Shown here: positions 1-7,780 of the stretch, in pieces
Layout: each line of letters begins with the position of its first letter
How positions within the stretch are numbered: position 1 is the stretch's first letter
Made by a program: the position numbers and the translations under genes
The notes under the pieces: model-generated
Database searches by the model: none
The model's input: the letters and a program-made list of their open reading frames with translations, nothing else
What the model was told of the DNA's origin: nothing
Assembly: GCF_000429665.1 (NCBI RefSeq)
Contig: NZ_AUCH01000003.1
Coordinates: 124,001-188,000 of the forward strand
Reading direction: 5' to 3'
Source: Azovibrio restrictus DSM 23866
Lineage (GTDB): Bacteria > Pseudomonadota > Gammaproteobacteria > Burkholderiales > Rhodocyclaceae
DNA: 64,000 bases

Positions 1-839
1 CCATTCCCGTGGTGGCCATGGGCCCCGGCAGCCAGGAGGATGAAACCCCCTGCTACCTGCCCATGCCCCAGGGCATGGACACCTTCGCCGCGCCGCGCCT
101 GCCCGAGACGGCCGACCCCGCCGTGCTGACGGCGGTGGCCGCCCGCCTGCATGGCCTCCTGGACCGCATGGCCGCCGCCGGCTTTGCCCGAGCCGCCACG
201 GTGAGCGAGGACCTGGCCTCCCTGCCGCCGGCGGAACGGGAAGCCCTGGGCCAGCTGCTGGGATTCGGCGAAGTGAGCGCCTACACGGTGGCCCCGCGCC
301 ACTGGCGCGTCCAGGAAACCGCCTTTGCCAGCCTGTGGCGGGTGCTGGGCCTGGATGAACGGGGCGCCATCATCGAGGACAGACTCCAGGCCGGGGCCAT
401 GCCGCCAGTGCTGGAGGAAGCCATGGCCGCCACCAGCAGCCGGGAACTGGAACCCCCGGCCTATCCGCCGGGCACCATGAACGCCCCCGCTCTGGTGCAG
501 GAATTGCGCCGCCAGGCCGCCGCCTACCAGCCCGGCCAGCCGGCCCACGTGATCAACCTGACCCTGCTGCCGGTGAGCGAGGCGGACCTGGACACCCTCT
601 ACGGCTGGCTCGGCCACCGGGAGGTCTCCATCCTCTCCCGGGGCTACGGCAACTGCCGCATCACCAGCACCCGGCTTGCCCATGTCTGGTGGGTCCAGTA
701 CTTCAACACCATGGACGCCCTGATCCTCAACACCATAGAGGTGGTGGACATGCCCGAAGTGGCCCTGGCCGCCGTGGAGGATTTCGAGGACACTCTGGAA
801 CGCCTGCGGGACTACCTGACCATGCTGGAGAGCGAATGA
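1..839 (+). CDS. hupH: HupH/HoxQ-type hydrogenase expression/formation protein (5' end cut by window)
   Basis: Accessory protein for maturation of the uptake [NiFe]-hydrogenase; HupH/HoxQ family members are thought to help assemble the Fe-S small subunit. The reading frame is open from base 3 and begins I-P-V-V-A-M-G-P-G-S-Q, the conserved N-terminal block of the family, so the true start lies just left of the window and the GTG at 9 is not the start. The C-terminal half carries the conserved R-G-Y-G-N-C-R-I segment and a run ending in W-W-V-Q-Y-F-N. It overlaps the rubredoxin gene by an ATGA junction at 836-839 and is the first visible gene of a tightly coupled accessory operon. Family assignment is strong; the exact biochemical role is known only from homologues. 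Confidence 0.9.
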   Translation, partial: IPVVAMGPGSQEDETPCYLPMPQGMDTFAAPRLPETADPAVLTAVAARLHGLLDRMAAAGFARAATVSEDLASLPPAEREALGQLLGFGEVSAYTVAPRHWRVQETAFASLWRVLGLDERGAIIEDRLQAGAMPPVLEEAMAATSSRELEPPAYPPGTMNAPALVQELRRQAAAYQPGQPAHVINLTLLPVSEADLDTLYGWLGHREVSILSRGYGNCRITSTRLAHVWWVQYFNTMDALILNTIEVVDMPEVALAAVEDFEDTLERLRDYLTMLESE

Positions 840-1051
840 ACGGCTTCGAAGGCTCCTACGGCGGCGACGCCAGCCGCCTGGCCCCCGGGGACCGGCTGGA
901 ATGCGGCATCTGCTGGTGGGTCTATGACCCGGCCCAGGGCGACGCGCTGGGCGGCATCCCCCCCGGCACCCCCTTCGCCCAGCTGCCCGGGCACTGGGTC
1001 TGCCCCCAGTGCGAGGCCCCCCGGCACAAGTTCATGGTGCTGCAGGACTGA
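836..1051 (+). CDS. hupI: HupI/HoxR-type rubredoxin
   Basis: Small iron protein (71 aa) of the rubredoxin family encoded in hydrogenase accessory operons, proposed to protect or supply electrons for small-subunit assembly under oxygen. Two CxxC knuckles bind one iron: C-G-I-C near residue 24 and C-P-Q-C near residue 57, the first followed by the rubredoxin-like W-W-V-Y-D-P segment. The ATG at 836 overlaps the hupH stop (ATGA), indicating translational coupling; an upstream in-frame start near 689 would lie deep inside hupH and gives no rubredoxin-like sequence. The length is that of the HupI/HoxR branch, slightly longer than electron-transfer rubredoxins. Confidence 0.92.
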   Translation: MNGFEGSYGGDASRLAPGDRLECGICWWVYDPAQGDALGGIPPGTPFAQLPGHWVCPQCEAPRHKFMVLQD

Positions 1052-1053
1052 AG

Positions 1054-1536
1054 ATGCCCGCCCCGGCCTGGAACCAGAATCCCGCCCCCGCCCTGGAAGC
1101 AGCCTTCCGCCACATCGCCGCCACCCGCATGGCAGGGCTGCCCATCGCCAATGCCATGCTGGAAGTGGAGGCCGTGGCCTTCCGCCGCTACGAACAGAGC
1201 GGCCACTGGCTGGGGGTGCTGATCACCCCCTGGGCCATCAACCTGCTGCTCCTGCCCGCCCCGGGCGCCCCCTGGCCGGACCCGGCTCCGGGCGCCAAGC
1301 ACACCTGGCACTTTCCCTCCGGGGACTACGAATTCACCGTGGCCAGGGAAGAAGCCCTGGGCACCTACCACCTCTGCTCCCTGTTTTCCCCCCCGGCCGA
1401 ATTCGATGCCCAGGAGGAAGCCCGGCAGACCGCCTACGCGGTGCTCGCCGCCCTGATGCTCGAAGGAGGCGGCGAGGAAGACCGGAGCGCGCCGCCGCCC
1501 CCGAACCGGCGGGCCTTCCTGGGGCTGGGCCGGTGA
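1054..1536 (+). CDS. hupJ: HupJ/HybE-type [NiFe]-hydrogenase assembly chaperone
   Basis: 160-aa protein of the HybE/HupJ/HoxT family, chaperones that act on the hydrogenase small subunit before export with the large subunit. The N-terminal part carries the family pattern A-M-A-G-L-P-I-A-N-like (here R-M-A-G-L-P-I-A-N) and L-G-V-L-I-T-P-W-A-I-N-L-L-L. The C-terminus R-R-A-F-L-G-L-G-R matches the characteristic R-R-x-F-L-x-G ending. The start at 1054 lies 2 bases after the hupI stop; an earlier in-frame start at 1009 would overlap hupI and lacks family similarity. The stop overlaps the GTG of the next gene (GTGA at 1533-1536). Confidence 0.9.
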   Translation: MPAPAWNQNPAPALEAAFRHIAATRMAGLPIANAMLEVEAVAFRRYEQSGHWLGVLITPWAINLLLLPAPGAPWPDPAPGAKHTWHFPSGDYEFTVAREEALGTYHLCSLFSPPAEFDAQEEARQTAYAVLAALMLEGGGEEDRSAPPPPNRRAFLGLGR

Positions 1537-2528
1537 ACACCGGCGCGCTGCGGGTCCAGGCCCGCTGGGCCGCCGGGCGGCTGGAGCCTCTCCAGGTAGA
1601 ACTGCAGCGCCCGGCGGTGACGTCGCTCTTTCAGGGCCAGCCAGCCGCCCAGGTCCAGGCCAGCGCGCCCCTGTTCTACAGCCTGTGCAGCCAGGCCCAG
1701 GGCCTGGCTGCTGGCGCCGCCCTGGCCGCCGCCCGGGGCGAGGCCAACTGGACACCTTCTCCTGCCTGCACCCGGGCCCTGTGGCTGGAGGCCCTGCACG
1801 AGCACCTGTGGCGTCTACTGCTGGACTGGCCCGTAGCCCTGGGCCTGGAAGCCCCCCGGGAAGCCTTCGCCATCTGGCGCAAATGCCGTCAGGCCGACCC
1901 GGCCAGTTTCGCGGCCGCCACCCGGCAACTATTCGAACGGGCCCTGGGCCTGGACCCGGGCACGGGCCAGCCCCGCCCCGAAGGCCTGGCCGCCCGCTGC
2001 CTGAGCCAGCTGCAGCACCCACTCACCCTGCCTGCCCACGACGACGACGCCCTGCCGGACCCGGCCCCCTGGCTGGCCGACGACCAGGACCCGGCCGCCG
2101 GGATGAGCGGCCAGGAGACGGCAGCGGCAGACGGGGCCAACTCCCGCCGCATTGCCACGCCCCCCGGCCCGGGGTTAGCCTATGCCCGGCGCCTGCTCCA
2201 GGCCCTGGAGGCCTGGCAGGCCCTGGGCACGGAACAGCCCTATCCGCTGCGCAGCGCCGCCCGCCCGGACAGGAGACAGGGCCTGGGCCTGACCCGCACG
2301 GCCCGGGGCCTGCTGCTGCACGAGGCGGTACTGGAAGCCGGCGACCGGGTCGGCTGCTACCGGATCTGGGCCCCCACGGACCGGCTGTTCGCCGATGCCG
2401 CGCCCCTGACCCGGCTGCTGCAAGCCCTGGCCCCGGAAGATGCCGGCGCCACCCGGCGGGCCCTGGAGCTGGCCATCCTGGCCCTGGACCCCTGCGTCCC
2501 CTACGGGATTGACTGGACGGAGAACTGA
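1533..2528 (+). CDS. hupK: HupK/HoxV-type hydrogenase maturation protein
   Basis: 331-aa member of the HupK/HoxV family, a degenerate paralogue of the hydrogenase large subunit thought to act as a scaffold during assembly of the NiFe(CN)2CO centre. The C-terminus L-D-P-C-V-P-Y-G-I is a relic of the large-subunit D-P-C-x-x-C nickel motif with the second cysteine replaced by Y; the N-terminal cysteine pair of true large subunits is absent. The GTG start overlaps the hupJ stop by the GTGA arrangement, and the stop directly abuts the hypA ATG. Sequence conservation of this family is low, so the call leans on position plus the C-terminal motif. Confidence 0.82.
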   Translation: MNTGALRVQARWAAGRLEPLQVELQRPAVTSLFQGQPAAQVQASAPLFYSLCSQAQGLAAGAALAAARGEANWTPSPACTRALWLEALHEHLWRLLLDWPVALGLEAPREAFAIWRKCRQADPASFAAATRQLFERALGLDPGTGQPRPEGLAARCLSQLQHPLTLPAHDDDALPDPAPWLADDQDPAAGMSGQETAAADGANSRRIATPPGPGLAYARRLLQALEAWQALGTEQPYPLRSAARPDRRQGLGLTRTARGLLLHEAVLEAGDRVGCYRIWAPTDRLFADAAPLTRLLQALAPEDAGATRRALELAILALDPCVPYGIDWTEN

Positions 2529-2870
2529 ATGCACGAAATGTCCCTGGCCGAAGGGGTGCTGCAACTGGTGGAAGACACGGCCCGGCGCGAGGGCGCCCGG
2601 CGGGTGAAGACCGTGGTGCTGGAGATCGGCACCCTGGCCAGCGTCGAGGTGGAGGCCCTGCGCTTCTGCTTCGACGCGGTGACCCGGGGCAGTCTGGCGG
2701 AAGGCGCCGCCCTGGAGATCCACCCGGTGCAGGGGGCCGGCTGGTGCCTGCCCTGCGGCGCCACCATCCCCCTGGAAGAACGCTACGGCATCTGCCCCCG
2801 CTGCGGCAGCTGTCAGGTGCAGCCCACGGCCGGCACGGAAATGCGGGTCAAGGAAATCGAGATCGACTAG
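2529..2870 (+). CDS. hypA: Hydrogenase nickel insertion protein HypA
   Basis: 113-aa zinc/nickel metallochaperone that works with HypB to deliver Ni(II) to the hydrogenase large-subunit precursor. The invariant M-H-E N-terminus is present (H2 is the nickel ligand), and two CxxC pairs (C-L-P-C and C-P-R-C) form the structural zinc site. Length is typical. The ATG directly follows the hupK stop; hypB starts 25 bases downstream. The sequence is a clear family member with no missing key residue. Confidence 0.97.
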   Translation: MHEMSLAEGVLQLVEDTARREGARRVKTVVLEIGTLASVEVEALRFCFDAVTRGSLAEGAALEIHPVQGAGWCLPCGATIPLEERYGICPRCGSCQVQPTAGTEMRVKEIEID

Positions 2871-2895
2871 TCGTTTGAGCGGAAGGAAGACGGAC

Positions 2896-3933
2896 ATGTG
2901 TACAACCTGCGGCTGCGCCAGCGGCGAAACCAGGATCGAAGGTCAGGCCGTGGGCCACGAGCATGAGCACCAGCACGGGGACGGCACCCGCCACAGCCAC
3001 CCCCACGACCATGAGCACGAGCATGGTCACGGCACCGCCCACGAACACCATCACCATGGCCACGATCACGGCCACAGCCACGGGGATGGACAAGGCCACT
3101 GGCACCAGCACGAGGACGGAACCTGGCACAGCCACAGCCATGACGACCAGGCCCACGCGCACGGGGAGGCCGACCTGGATTACGGCAGCGGCGCCGCCCG
3201 CGCCCACGCCCCGGGTCTGAGCCAGGCGCGCATGGTGCAGATCGAGCAGGACATCCTGGCCAAGAACAACCAGTACGCCGCCGCCAACCGCCAGCGCCTG
3301 GCCGAAACGGCGATCCTGGCCCTGAACCTGGTCTCCAGCCCCGGCTCCGGCAAGACCACCCTGCTCACCCGTACCCTGGAGGCCCTCAAGGCCGAGCTGC
3401 CCCTGGCGGTGATCGAGGGTGACCAGGAAACCGCCTTCGACGCGGAACGCATCCGCGCCACCGGCGTCCCCGCCCTACAGATCAACACCGGCAAGGGCTG
3501 CCACCTGGACGCCCACATGGTGGGCCACGCCCTGGAAAAGCTCCCCCTACCCGAGGGCGGGGTGCTGTTCATCGAGAACGTGGGCAACCTGGTCTGCCCG
3601 GCCGCCTTCGACCTGGGCGAAGCCGCCAAGGTGGCGATCCTCTCGGTCACCGAGGGGGCCGACAAACCCCTCAAGTACCCGGACATGTTCCACGCCGCCC
3701 GCCTGATGCTGATCAACAAGACCGACCTGCTGCCCTACGTGCAGTTCGACGTGGACCAGGCCATCGCCTACGCCCGCCGGGTCAATCCCCGCCTGGAGGT
3801 GCTGACCCTGTCCGCCACCACGGGAGAGGGCTTCGACGCCTGGCTGGACTGGCTGCGCCAGCGCCTGGCCGAGGTCAAGGGCGCCCGCATCCGCCAGCTG
3901 GAAGCGGAACTGGCGAAGCTGAAAGGCGCCTGA
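2896..3933 (+). CDS. hypB: Hydrogenase nickel incorporation GTPase HypB, His-rich
   Basis: GTPase (345 aa from this start) that stores nickel and drives its transfer, with HypA, to the hydrogenase large subunit. N-terminal M-C-T-T-C-G-C gives the high-affinity CxxCGC nickel site. Roughly residues 20-95 are extremely histidine-rich, with many H-x-H and H-D-H repeats, a nickel-storage region seen in HypB of Bradyrhizobium and others. The GTPase domain follows with P-loop S-S-P-G-S-G-K-T-T-L, I-E-G-D-Q-E-T and N-K-T-D-L base-recognition motifs. I chose ATG 2896 because it gives the CxxCGC N-terminus and has a GGAAGGAAG ribosome site about 8 bases upstream; a TTG at 2875 would precede that site. 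Confidence 0.96.
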   Translation: MCTTCGCASGETRIEGQAVGHEHEHQHGDGTRHSHPHDHEHEHGHGTAHEHHHHGHDHGHSHGDGQGHWHQHEDGTWHSHSHDDQAHAHGEADLDYGSGAARAHAPGLSQARMVQIEQDILAKNNQYAAANRQRLAETAILALNLVSSPGSGKTTLLTRTLEALKAELPLAVIEGDQETAFDAERIRATGVPALQINTGKGCHLDAHMVGHALEKLPLPEGGVLFIENVGNLVCPAAFDLGEAAKVAILSVTEGADKPLKYPDMFHAARLMLINKTDLLPYVQFDVDQAIAYARRVNPRLEVLTLSATTGEGFDAWLDWLRQRLAEVKGARIRQLEAELAKLKGA

Positions 3934-3934
3934 G

Positions 3935-6322
3935 TTGCAGGAAGCGCGGCGCTTCCTGGTCACGGGTCTGGTCCAGGGGGTGGGGTTCCGCCCCGCCGTC
4001 TGGCACCTGGCCCGGGAACTGGGCCTCACGGGCTGGGTCAGGAACGGCCCCGCCGGGGTGGACATCCACCTGGAAGGCCCGGCCACGGTGCTGGATGACT
4101 TCGCCACCCGCCTGCCCGGCGCCGCCCCGGCCCTGGCCCGCATCGACAGCCTGAAGGCGACCGACGCCGCCCGGCAGCCGCACCGGGACTTCCGCATCCT
4201 GGACACCGCCGCAACCGACACGAACGAAAGCCCCCGGAGCGCCCCGGTCAGCACCGCCATCGGCCCGGACCTGGGGGTTTGCCCCGACTGCCTGGCCGAA
4301 CTCTTCGACCCGGCCAGCCGCCGTTACCGCTACCCGCTCCTGGCCTGCACCCATTGCGGCCCCCGCTACACGGTGACCCGGCAGCTGCCCTACAGCCGCG
4401 CCGCCACCAGCCTCGCCCCCTTTCCCCTCTGCCCGGCCTGCAGCGCTGAATATGGCAATCCGGCCGACCGGCGCTTCCACGCGGAAACCATGGCCTGTCC
4501 CGACTGTGGCCCGGCCCACCGCCTGCTGGATGCCAGCGGCCAGCCTCTGCCCGGAGACCCGGTGGCCGGCGCCCTGACCCTGCTGCGCCAGGGCGGCATC
4601 CTGGCCCTGAAGGGGCTGGGCGGTTTCCACCTGGCCTGCGACGCCCGGAACCCGGCCGCCGTGGCCCGCCTGCGGCAAAGGAAGAACCGGGAGGCCAAGC
4701 CCTTCGCCCTGCTGGCAGCCAACCTCGCCTCCCTGGCGGGCTGGGCCAGTTGCGACGCAGGCGCGACGCAGCTGCTGCAAGGCCCGGCCCGACCCATCGT
4801 CCTGCTCCCCACCCAGACCGAGCCGGAAGCCCGGTTCCCCGGCGTGGCCCCGGGCCTCGCCCACCTGGGCGTAATGCTGCCCGCCACCCCCATGCAGTGG
4901 CTGCTCTTCCACGAAGCCGCCGGCCGTCCCGCCGGCAGCGGCTGGACCAGCGAACCCCAGGAACTGCTGCTGGTCATGACCAGTGCCAACCCGGGGGGCG
5001 AACCCCTGGTCACCGGCAACGCCGAGGCCCTGGAACGGCTGGCGGGCATCGCCGACGCCTACTGGCTGCACGACCGGGACATCGTGGTGCGGTGTGATGA
5101 TTCAGTGGTGAGAGGCGAGTCGAGAGTCGAGAGCAACCCCCACTCGCCACTCACGACTCACCACTCACCACTCTCCACTAGCCACTCTCGACTACGCCAC
5201 GGCCGGGGCTACACCCCGGAGGCCATCCCCCTGACCACAGACGGCCCCGACGTGCTGGCCCTGGGAGCCTGGCTGAAGAATGCCGTCTGCCTGACCCGGG
5301 GTCGCCAGGCCTTTCTCTCCCAGCACATTGGCAGCCTGGACAACGCCGCTACCTACACCTTCCTCGAAGAGACGGTGGCGCATCTGCTCGCCACCCTGGA
5401 AGTGCGGCCCGCCGCCGTCGCCCACGACCTGCACCCGGACTTCCCCTCCACCCGCCTGGCCCTGGAACTGGCCGAGCGCCTGGGAGTGCCCGCCTACGGC
5501 ATCGCCCACCACCACGCCCATATCGCCGCCGTCTGCTGCGAGCACGGCGTCACCGGGCCGGTGCTGGGCCTGGCCCTGGACGGGGTGGGCCTGGGGCCGG
5601 ATGGAGGACTCTGGGGCGGTGAGCTGCTGCGGGTGCACGGCAGCGACTGCCAGCGCCTCGGCCACCTGGCCCCCCTGGCCCTGCCCGGGGGCGACAAGGC
5701 CGCCCGGGAACCCTGGCGCCTGGCCGTGGCCCTGCTGCACCGGGCCGGCGCCGCCGACCGGGTGCCCGGCTGGCTGGCCCGGCGCTTTCCCGGCCGGGAC
5801 CTGGGGCCGCTCCTCGCCATGCTGGACAAGGGTGTGAACTGCCCGCCCACCTCCAGCCTGGGCCGCCTCTTCGACGCCGCCGCCGCCCTCCTGGGCCTGC
5901 GCGCCGAGAACCGCTACGAGGCCCAGGCCGCCATGGAACTGGAGGCCCTGGCCTGGCGCCACGGACCGGCAGCACCGGACGCAAACGGCTTCCTCATCCA
6001 GGAGGAGCGCCTGGACCTGACGCCCCTGCTGCTTGGGCTCGCCGAGGAGGCCGACCCGGCCCGGGGCGCCGCCCGCTTCCACGCCACCCTGGTCCTGGCC
6101 TTGAGCGAGTGGGCCGCCTGGGCGGCGGCAAAGTCCGGGCTGGAGAGCATCGCCCTGGGCGGCGGCTGCCTGCAGAACGGACTGCTGGCCACGGGCCTGG
6201 AACAGTCCCTCCGGCAACGGGGCCTGCACCCCCTGCTGCCCCGGCAGGCGCCAGCCGGCGATGGGGGCCTGGCCCTGGGGCAGGCCTGGATCGCCCGACA
6301 ATTACACAAGGAGACTCCCTGA
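3935..6322 (+). CDS. hypF: Carbamoyltransferase HypF with an in-frame palindromic insert
   Basis: Converts carbamoyl phosphate to the carbamoyl-AMP/HypE thiocarbamate used to make the cyanide ligands of the NiFe site. Domain order is normal: acylphosphatase (about 1-90, with V-Q-G-V-G-F-R-P), two zinc-finger units of CxxC pairs (about 110-190), YrdC-like domain (about 200-390) and a Kae1-like carbamoyltransferase domain with H-H-H-A-H near residue 527. The start is a TTG one base after the hypB stop. Odd: between C-D-D-S-V-V-R and R-H-G-R-G-Y (residues about 390-420) the coding sequence runs through a 90-bp heptamer-repeat palindrome, adding a His/Ser/Thr-rich loop that I do not know from other HypF proteins. 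No stop or frameshift results, so the gene looks functional. The stop overlaps hypC (TGATG). Confidence 0.95.
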   Translation: MQEARRFLVTGLVQGVGFRPAVWHLARELGLTGWVRNGPAGVDIHLEGPATVLDDFATRLPGAAPALARIDSLKATDAARQPHRDFRILDTAATDTNESPRSAPVSTAIGPDLGVCPDCLAELFDPASRRYRYPLLACTHCGPRYTVTRQLPYSRAATSLAPFPLCPACSAEYGNPADRRFHAETMACPDCGPAHRLLDASGQPLPGDPVAGALTLLRQGGILALKGLGGFHLACDARNPAAVARLRQRKNREAKPFALLAANLASLAGWASCDAGATQLLQGPARPIVLLPTQTEPEARFPGVAPGLAHLGVMLPATPMQWLLFHEAAGRPAGSGWTSEPQELLLVMTSANPGGEPLVTGNAEALERLAGIADAYWLHDRDIVVRCDDSVVRGESRVESNPHSPLTTHHSPLSTSHSRLRHGRGYTPEAIPLTTDGPDVLALGAWLKNAVCLTRGRQAFLSQHIGSLDNAATYTFLEETVAHLLATLEVRPAAVAHDLHPDFPSTRLALELAERLGVPAYGIAHHHAHIAAVCCEHGVTGPVLGLALDGVGLGPDGGLWGGELLRVHGSDCQRLGHLAPLALPGGDKAAREPWRLAVALLHRAGAADRVPGWLARRFPGRDLGPLLAMLDKGVNCPPTSSLGRLFDAAAALLGLRAENRYEAQAAMELEALAWRHGPAAPDANGFLIQEERLDLTPLLLGLAEEADPARGAARFHATLVLALSEWAAWAAAKSGLESIALGGGCLQNGLLATGLEQSLRQRGLHPLLPRQAPAGDGGLALGQAWIARQLHKETP
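5104..5193. repeat. Heptamer-repeat palindromic element, copy A, inside hypF
   Basis: The segment resolves into 7-bp units. The left arm is AGTGGTG, AGAGGCG and two AGTCGAG; a C-rich loop CAACCCCC lies at 5134-5141; the right arm has seven units of complementary type (consensus CNCCACT, ending in CTCGACT). Total length is 90 bp, exactly 30 codons, and it is read without stops as part of hypF. The same unit set and loop recur at 6584-6637 and 10780-10846, which marks this as a copy of a dispersed element and not native hypF sequence. The right arm is longer than the left, as if heptamers had been duplicated. Confidence 0.85.
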
Positions 6323-6549
6323 TGTGCCTAGCCATACCCGCCCGCGTGATTGAACTCACGGCGGGAGACAATGCCCTGGTGGACCTCGCCGGGGTGCAGA
6401 AGGAAATTTCCCTGGCCCTGGTGGACGACGTGGCCGTGGGCGATTACGTGATCGTGCACGTGGGCTACGCCCTCAACAAGCTGGACCCGGACGAGGCCGC
6501 CAAGACCCTGGCCCTGTTCGCCGAACTGGCAGCCAGCGAGAGACAGTAA
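6322..6549 (+). CDS. hypC: Hydrogenase assembly chaperone HypC
   Basis: 75-aa HypC/HybG/HupF-family chaperone that carries the Fe(CN)2CO unit with HypD and delivers it to the large-subunit precursor. The N-terminus M-C-L-A-I-P contains the essential Cys2 that ligates iron or contacts HypD. The ATG shares one base with the hypF stop, and an AAGGAG ribosome site lies at 6308-6313, about 8 bases ahead. Typical length. The downstream gap to hypD (about 100 bases) contains a perfect hairpin (copy B of the heptamer element). Confidence 0.96.
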   Translation: MCLAIPARVIELTAGDNALVDLAGVQKEISLALVDDVAVGDYVIVHVGYALNKLDPDEAAKTLALFAELAASERQ

Positions 6550-6583
6550 AAAATTCGGAACCCATCGCAAAGGCGCTAAGGAA

Positions 6584-6637
6584 AGTCGAGAGTGGTGAGT
6601 CGAGAGCAGCCCCCCTCTCGACTCACCACTCTCGACT
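6584..6637. repeat. Heptamer-repeat palindromic element, copy B (perfect 23-bp inverted repeat)
   Basis: Arms 6584-6606 and 6615-6637 are perfectly complementary over 23 bp and enclose an 8-nt loop CAGCCCCC. Each arm is three heptamers (AGTCGAG units flanking one AGTGGTG) plus a terminal AG. It lies between hypC and hypD, 15 bases ahead of the hypD ATG. RNA of this stretch would form a very stable hairpin that could attenuate transcription, protect mRNA ends or influence hypD translation. No T-run follows, so it is not a standard intrinsic terminator. Related copies are at 5104-5193 and 10780-10846. Confidence 0.92.
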
Positions 6638-6652
6638 CCCAACAAAAACTTT

Positions 6653-7780
6653 ATGAAATACATTGACGAATTCCGGGACGGGGATCTGGCCCGTAACATC
6701 GCCCGCAGCATCGCCGCCGAGGCCGACCCGGCCCGGGAGTACCGCTTCATGGAATTCTGCGGCGGCCACACCCATGCCATCTCCCGCTACGGTCTGACGG
6801 ATCTGCTGCCGCCCAACGTGCGCATGATCCACGGCCCCGGCTGCCCGGTCTGCGTGCTGCCCATCGGCCGGGTGGACCAGGCGATCCGCATGGCCCTCGA
6901 ACACGGCGTGATCCTCTGCACCTACGGGGACTGCCTGCGGGTGCCCGCTTCCGACGGTCTCTCGCTCCTGAAGGCCAAGGCCCGGGGCGCCGACGTGCGC
7001 ATGGTCTATTCCACCCAGGACGCCCTGGCCCTGGCCCAGAAGCACCCGGAGCGGCAGGTGGTGTTCTTCGCCATCGGGTTCGAGACCACCACGCCGCCCA
7101 CGGCCGTGGCCATCGAACAGGCCCGGGCCCTGGGCCTCGCCAATTTCTCGGTGCTGTGCTGCCACGTGCTCACCCCGGCGGCCATCATCGGCATTCTCGA
7201 ATCCCCGGAGGCAAAAGCGGGGGGCGTGGCCCTGGACGGCATGGTGGGCCCGGCCCACGTCTCCACGGTGATCGGCAGCGCCCCCTACGAGTTCGTGCCG
7301 GAGCGCTACGGCAAGCCGGTGGTGATCGCCGGTTTCGAGCCCCTGGACATGATGCAGGCGATCCTGATGCTGGTGCGCCAGGTAAACCAGGGCCGGGCCG
7401 AGGTGGAGAACGAATTCACCCGGGCCGTTACCCCGGACGGCAACCGGAAGGCCCAGGCCCTGGTGGCCAAGGTCTTCCAACTGCGCCCCGAATTCGAATG
7501 GCGGGGCCTGGGCACGGTGCCCGACAGCGCCCTCAAACTGCGCCCCGAATACGCGGCCTTCGACGCCGAACTGCGCTTTCCCCTGCCCTACACCCCGGTG
7601 CCCGACCACAAGGCCTGCGAGTGCGGCGCCATCCTGCGCGGCGTCAAGGAACCCCGGGACTGCAAGGTATTCGGCACCGTGTGCACCCCGGAAACCCCCC
7701 TGGGCTCCTGCATGGTCTCCTCCGAAGGGGCCTGCGCCGCCCATTACACCTACGGCCGTTACAAGGACCTGGCAGCATGA
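6653..7780 (+). CDS. hypD: Hydrogenase Fe-ligand scaffold protein HypD
   Basis: [4Fe-4S] protein (375 aa) on which, with HypC, the Fe(CN)2CO moiety is built. Conserved blocks are intact: M-E-F-C-G-G-H-T-H near residue 25-33, H-G-P-G-C-P-V-C near 61-68, and a C-terminal cysteine set (C-E-C-G, C-K-V-F-G-T-V-C-T-P, G-S-C-M-V-S-S-E-G-A-C) that holds the cluster and redox-active thiols. The start ATG at 6653 follows the copy-B hairpin; no strong Shine-Dalgarno is visible. The stop overlaps the hypE ATG (ATGA at 7777-7780). Confidence 0.97.
   Translation: MKYIDEFRDGDLARNIARSIAAEADPAREYRFMEFCGGHTHAISRYGLTDLLPPNVRMIHGPGCPVCVLPIGRVDQAIRMALEHGVILCTYGDCLRVPASDGLSLLKAKARGADVRMVYSTQDALALAQKHPERQVVFFAIGFETTTPPTAVAIEQARALGLANFSVLCCHVLTPAAIIGILESPEAKAGGVALDGMVGPAHVSTVIGSAPYEFVPERYGKPVVIAGFEPLDMMQAILMLVRQVNQGRAEVENEFTRAVTPDGNRKAQALVAKVFQLRPEFEWRGLGTVPDSALKLRPEYAAFDAELRFPLPYTPVPDHKACECGAILRGVKEPRDCKVFGTVCTPETPLGSCMVSSEGACAAHYTYGRYKDLAA

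Noticed and set aside
9..20. GTG at 9 or ATG at 18 as hupH start
   Set aside because: The conserved family N-terminus (I-P-V-V-A-M-G-P-G-S) is already running at base 3, so the gene begins outside the window.
2875..2895. TTG start for hypB giving seven extra residues
   Set aside because: The GGAAGGAAG ribosome site lies after this TTG and before the ATG at 2896, and the conserved CxxCGC N-terminus begins at 2896.
5104..5193. Possible CRISPR-like or simple tandem repeat
   Set aside because: Units are 7 bp, without spacers, and arranged as inverted arms with a loop; there are no cas genes in the window.
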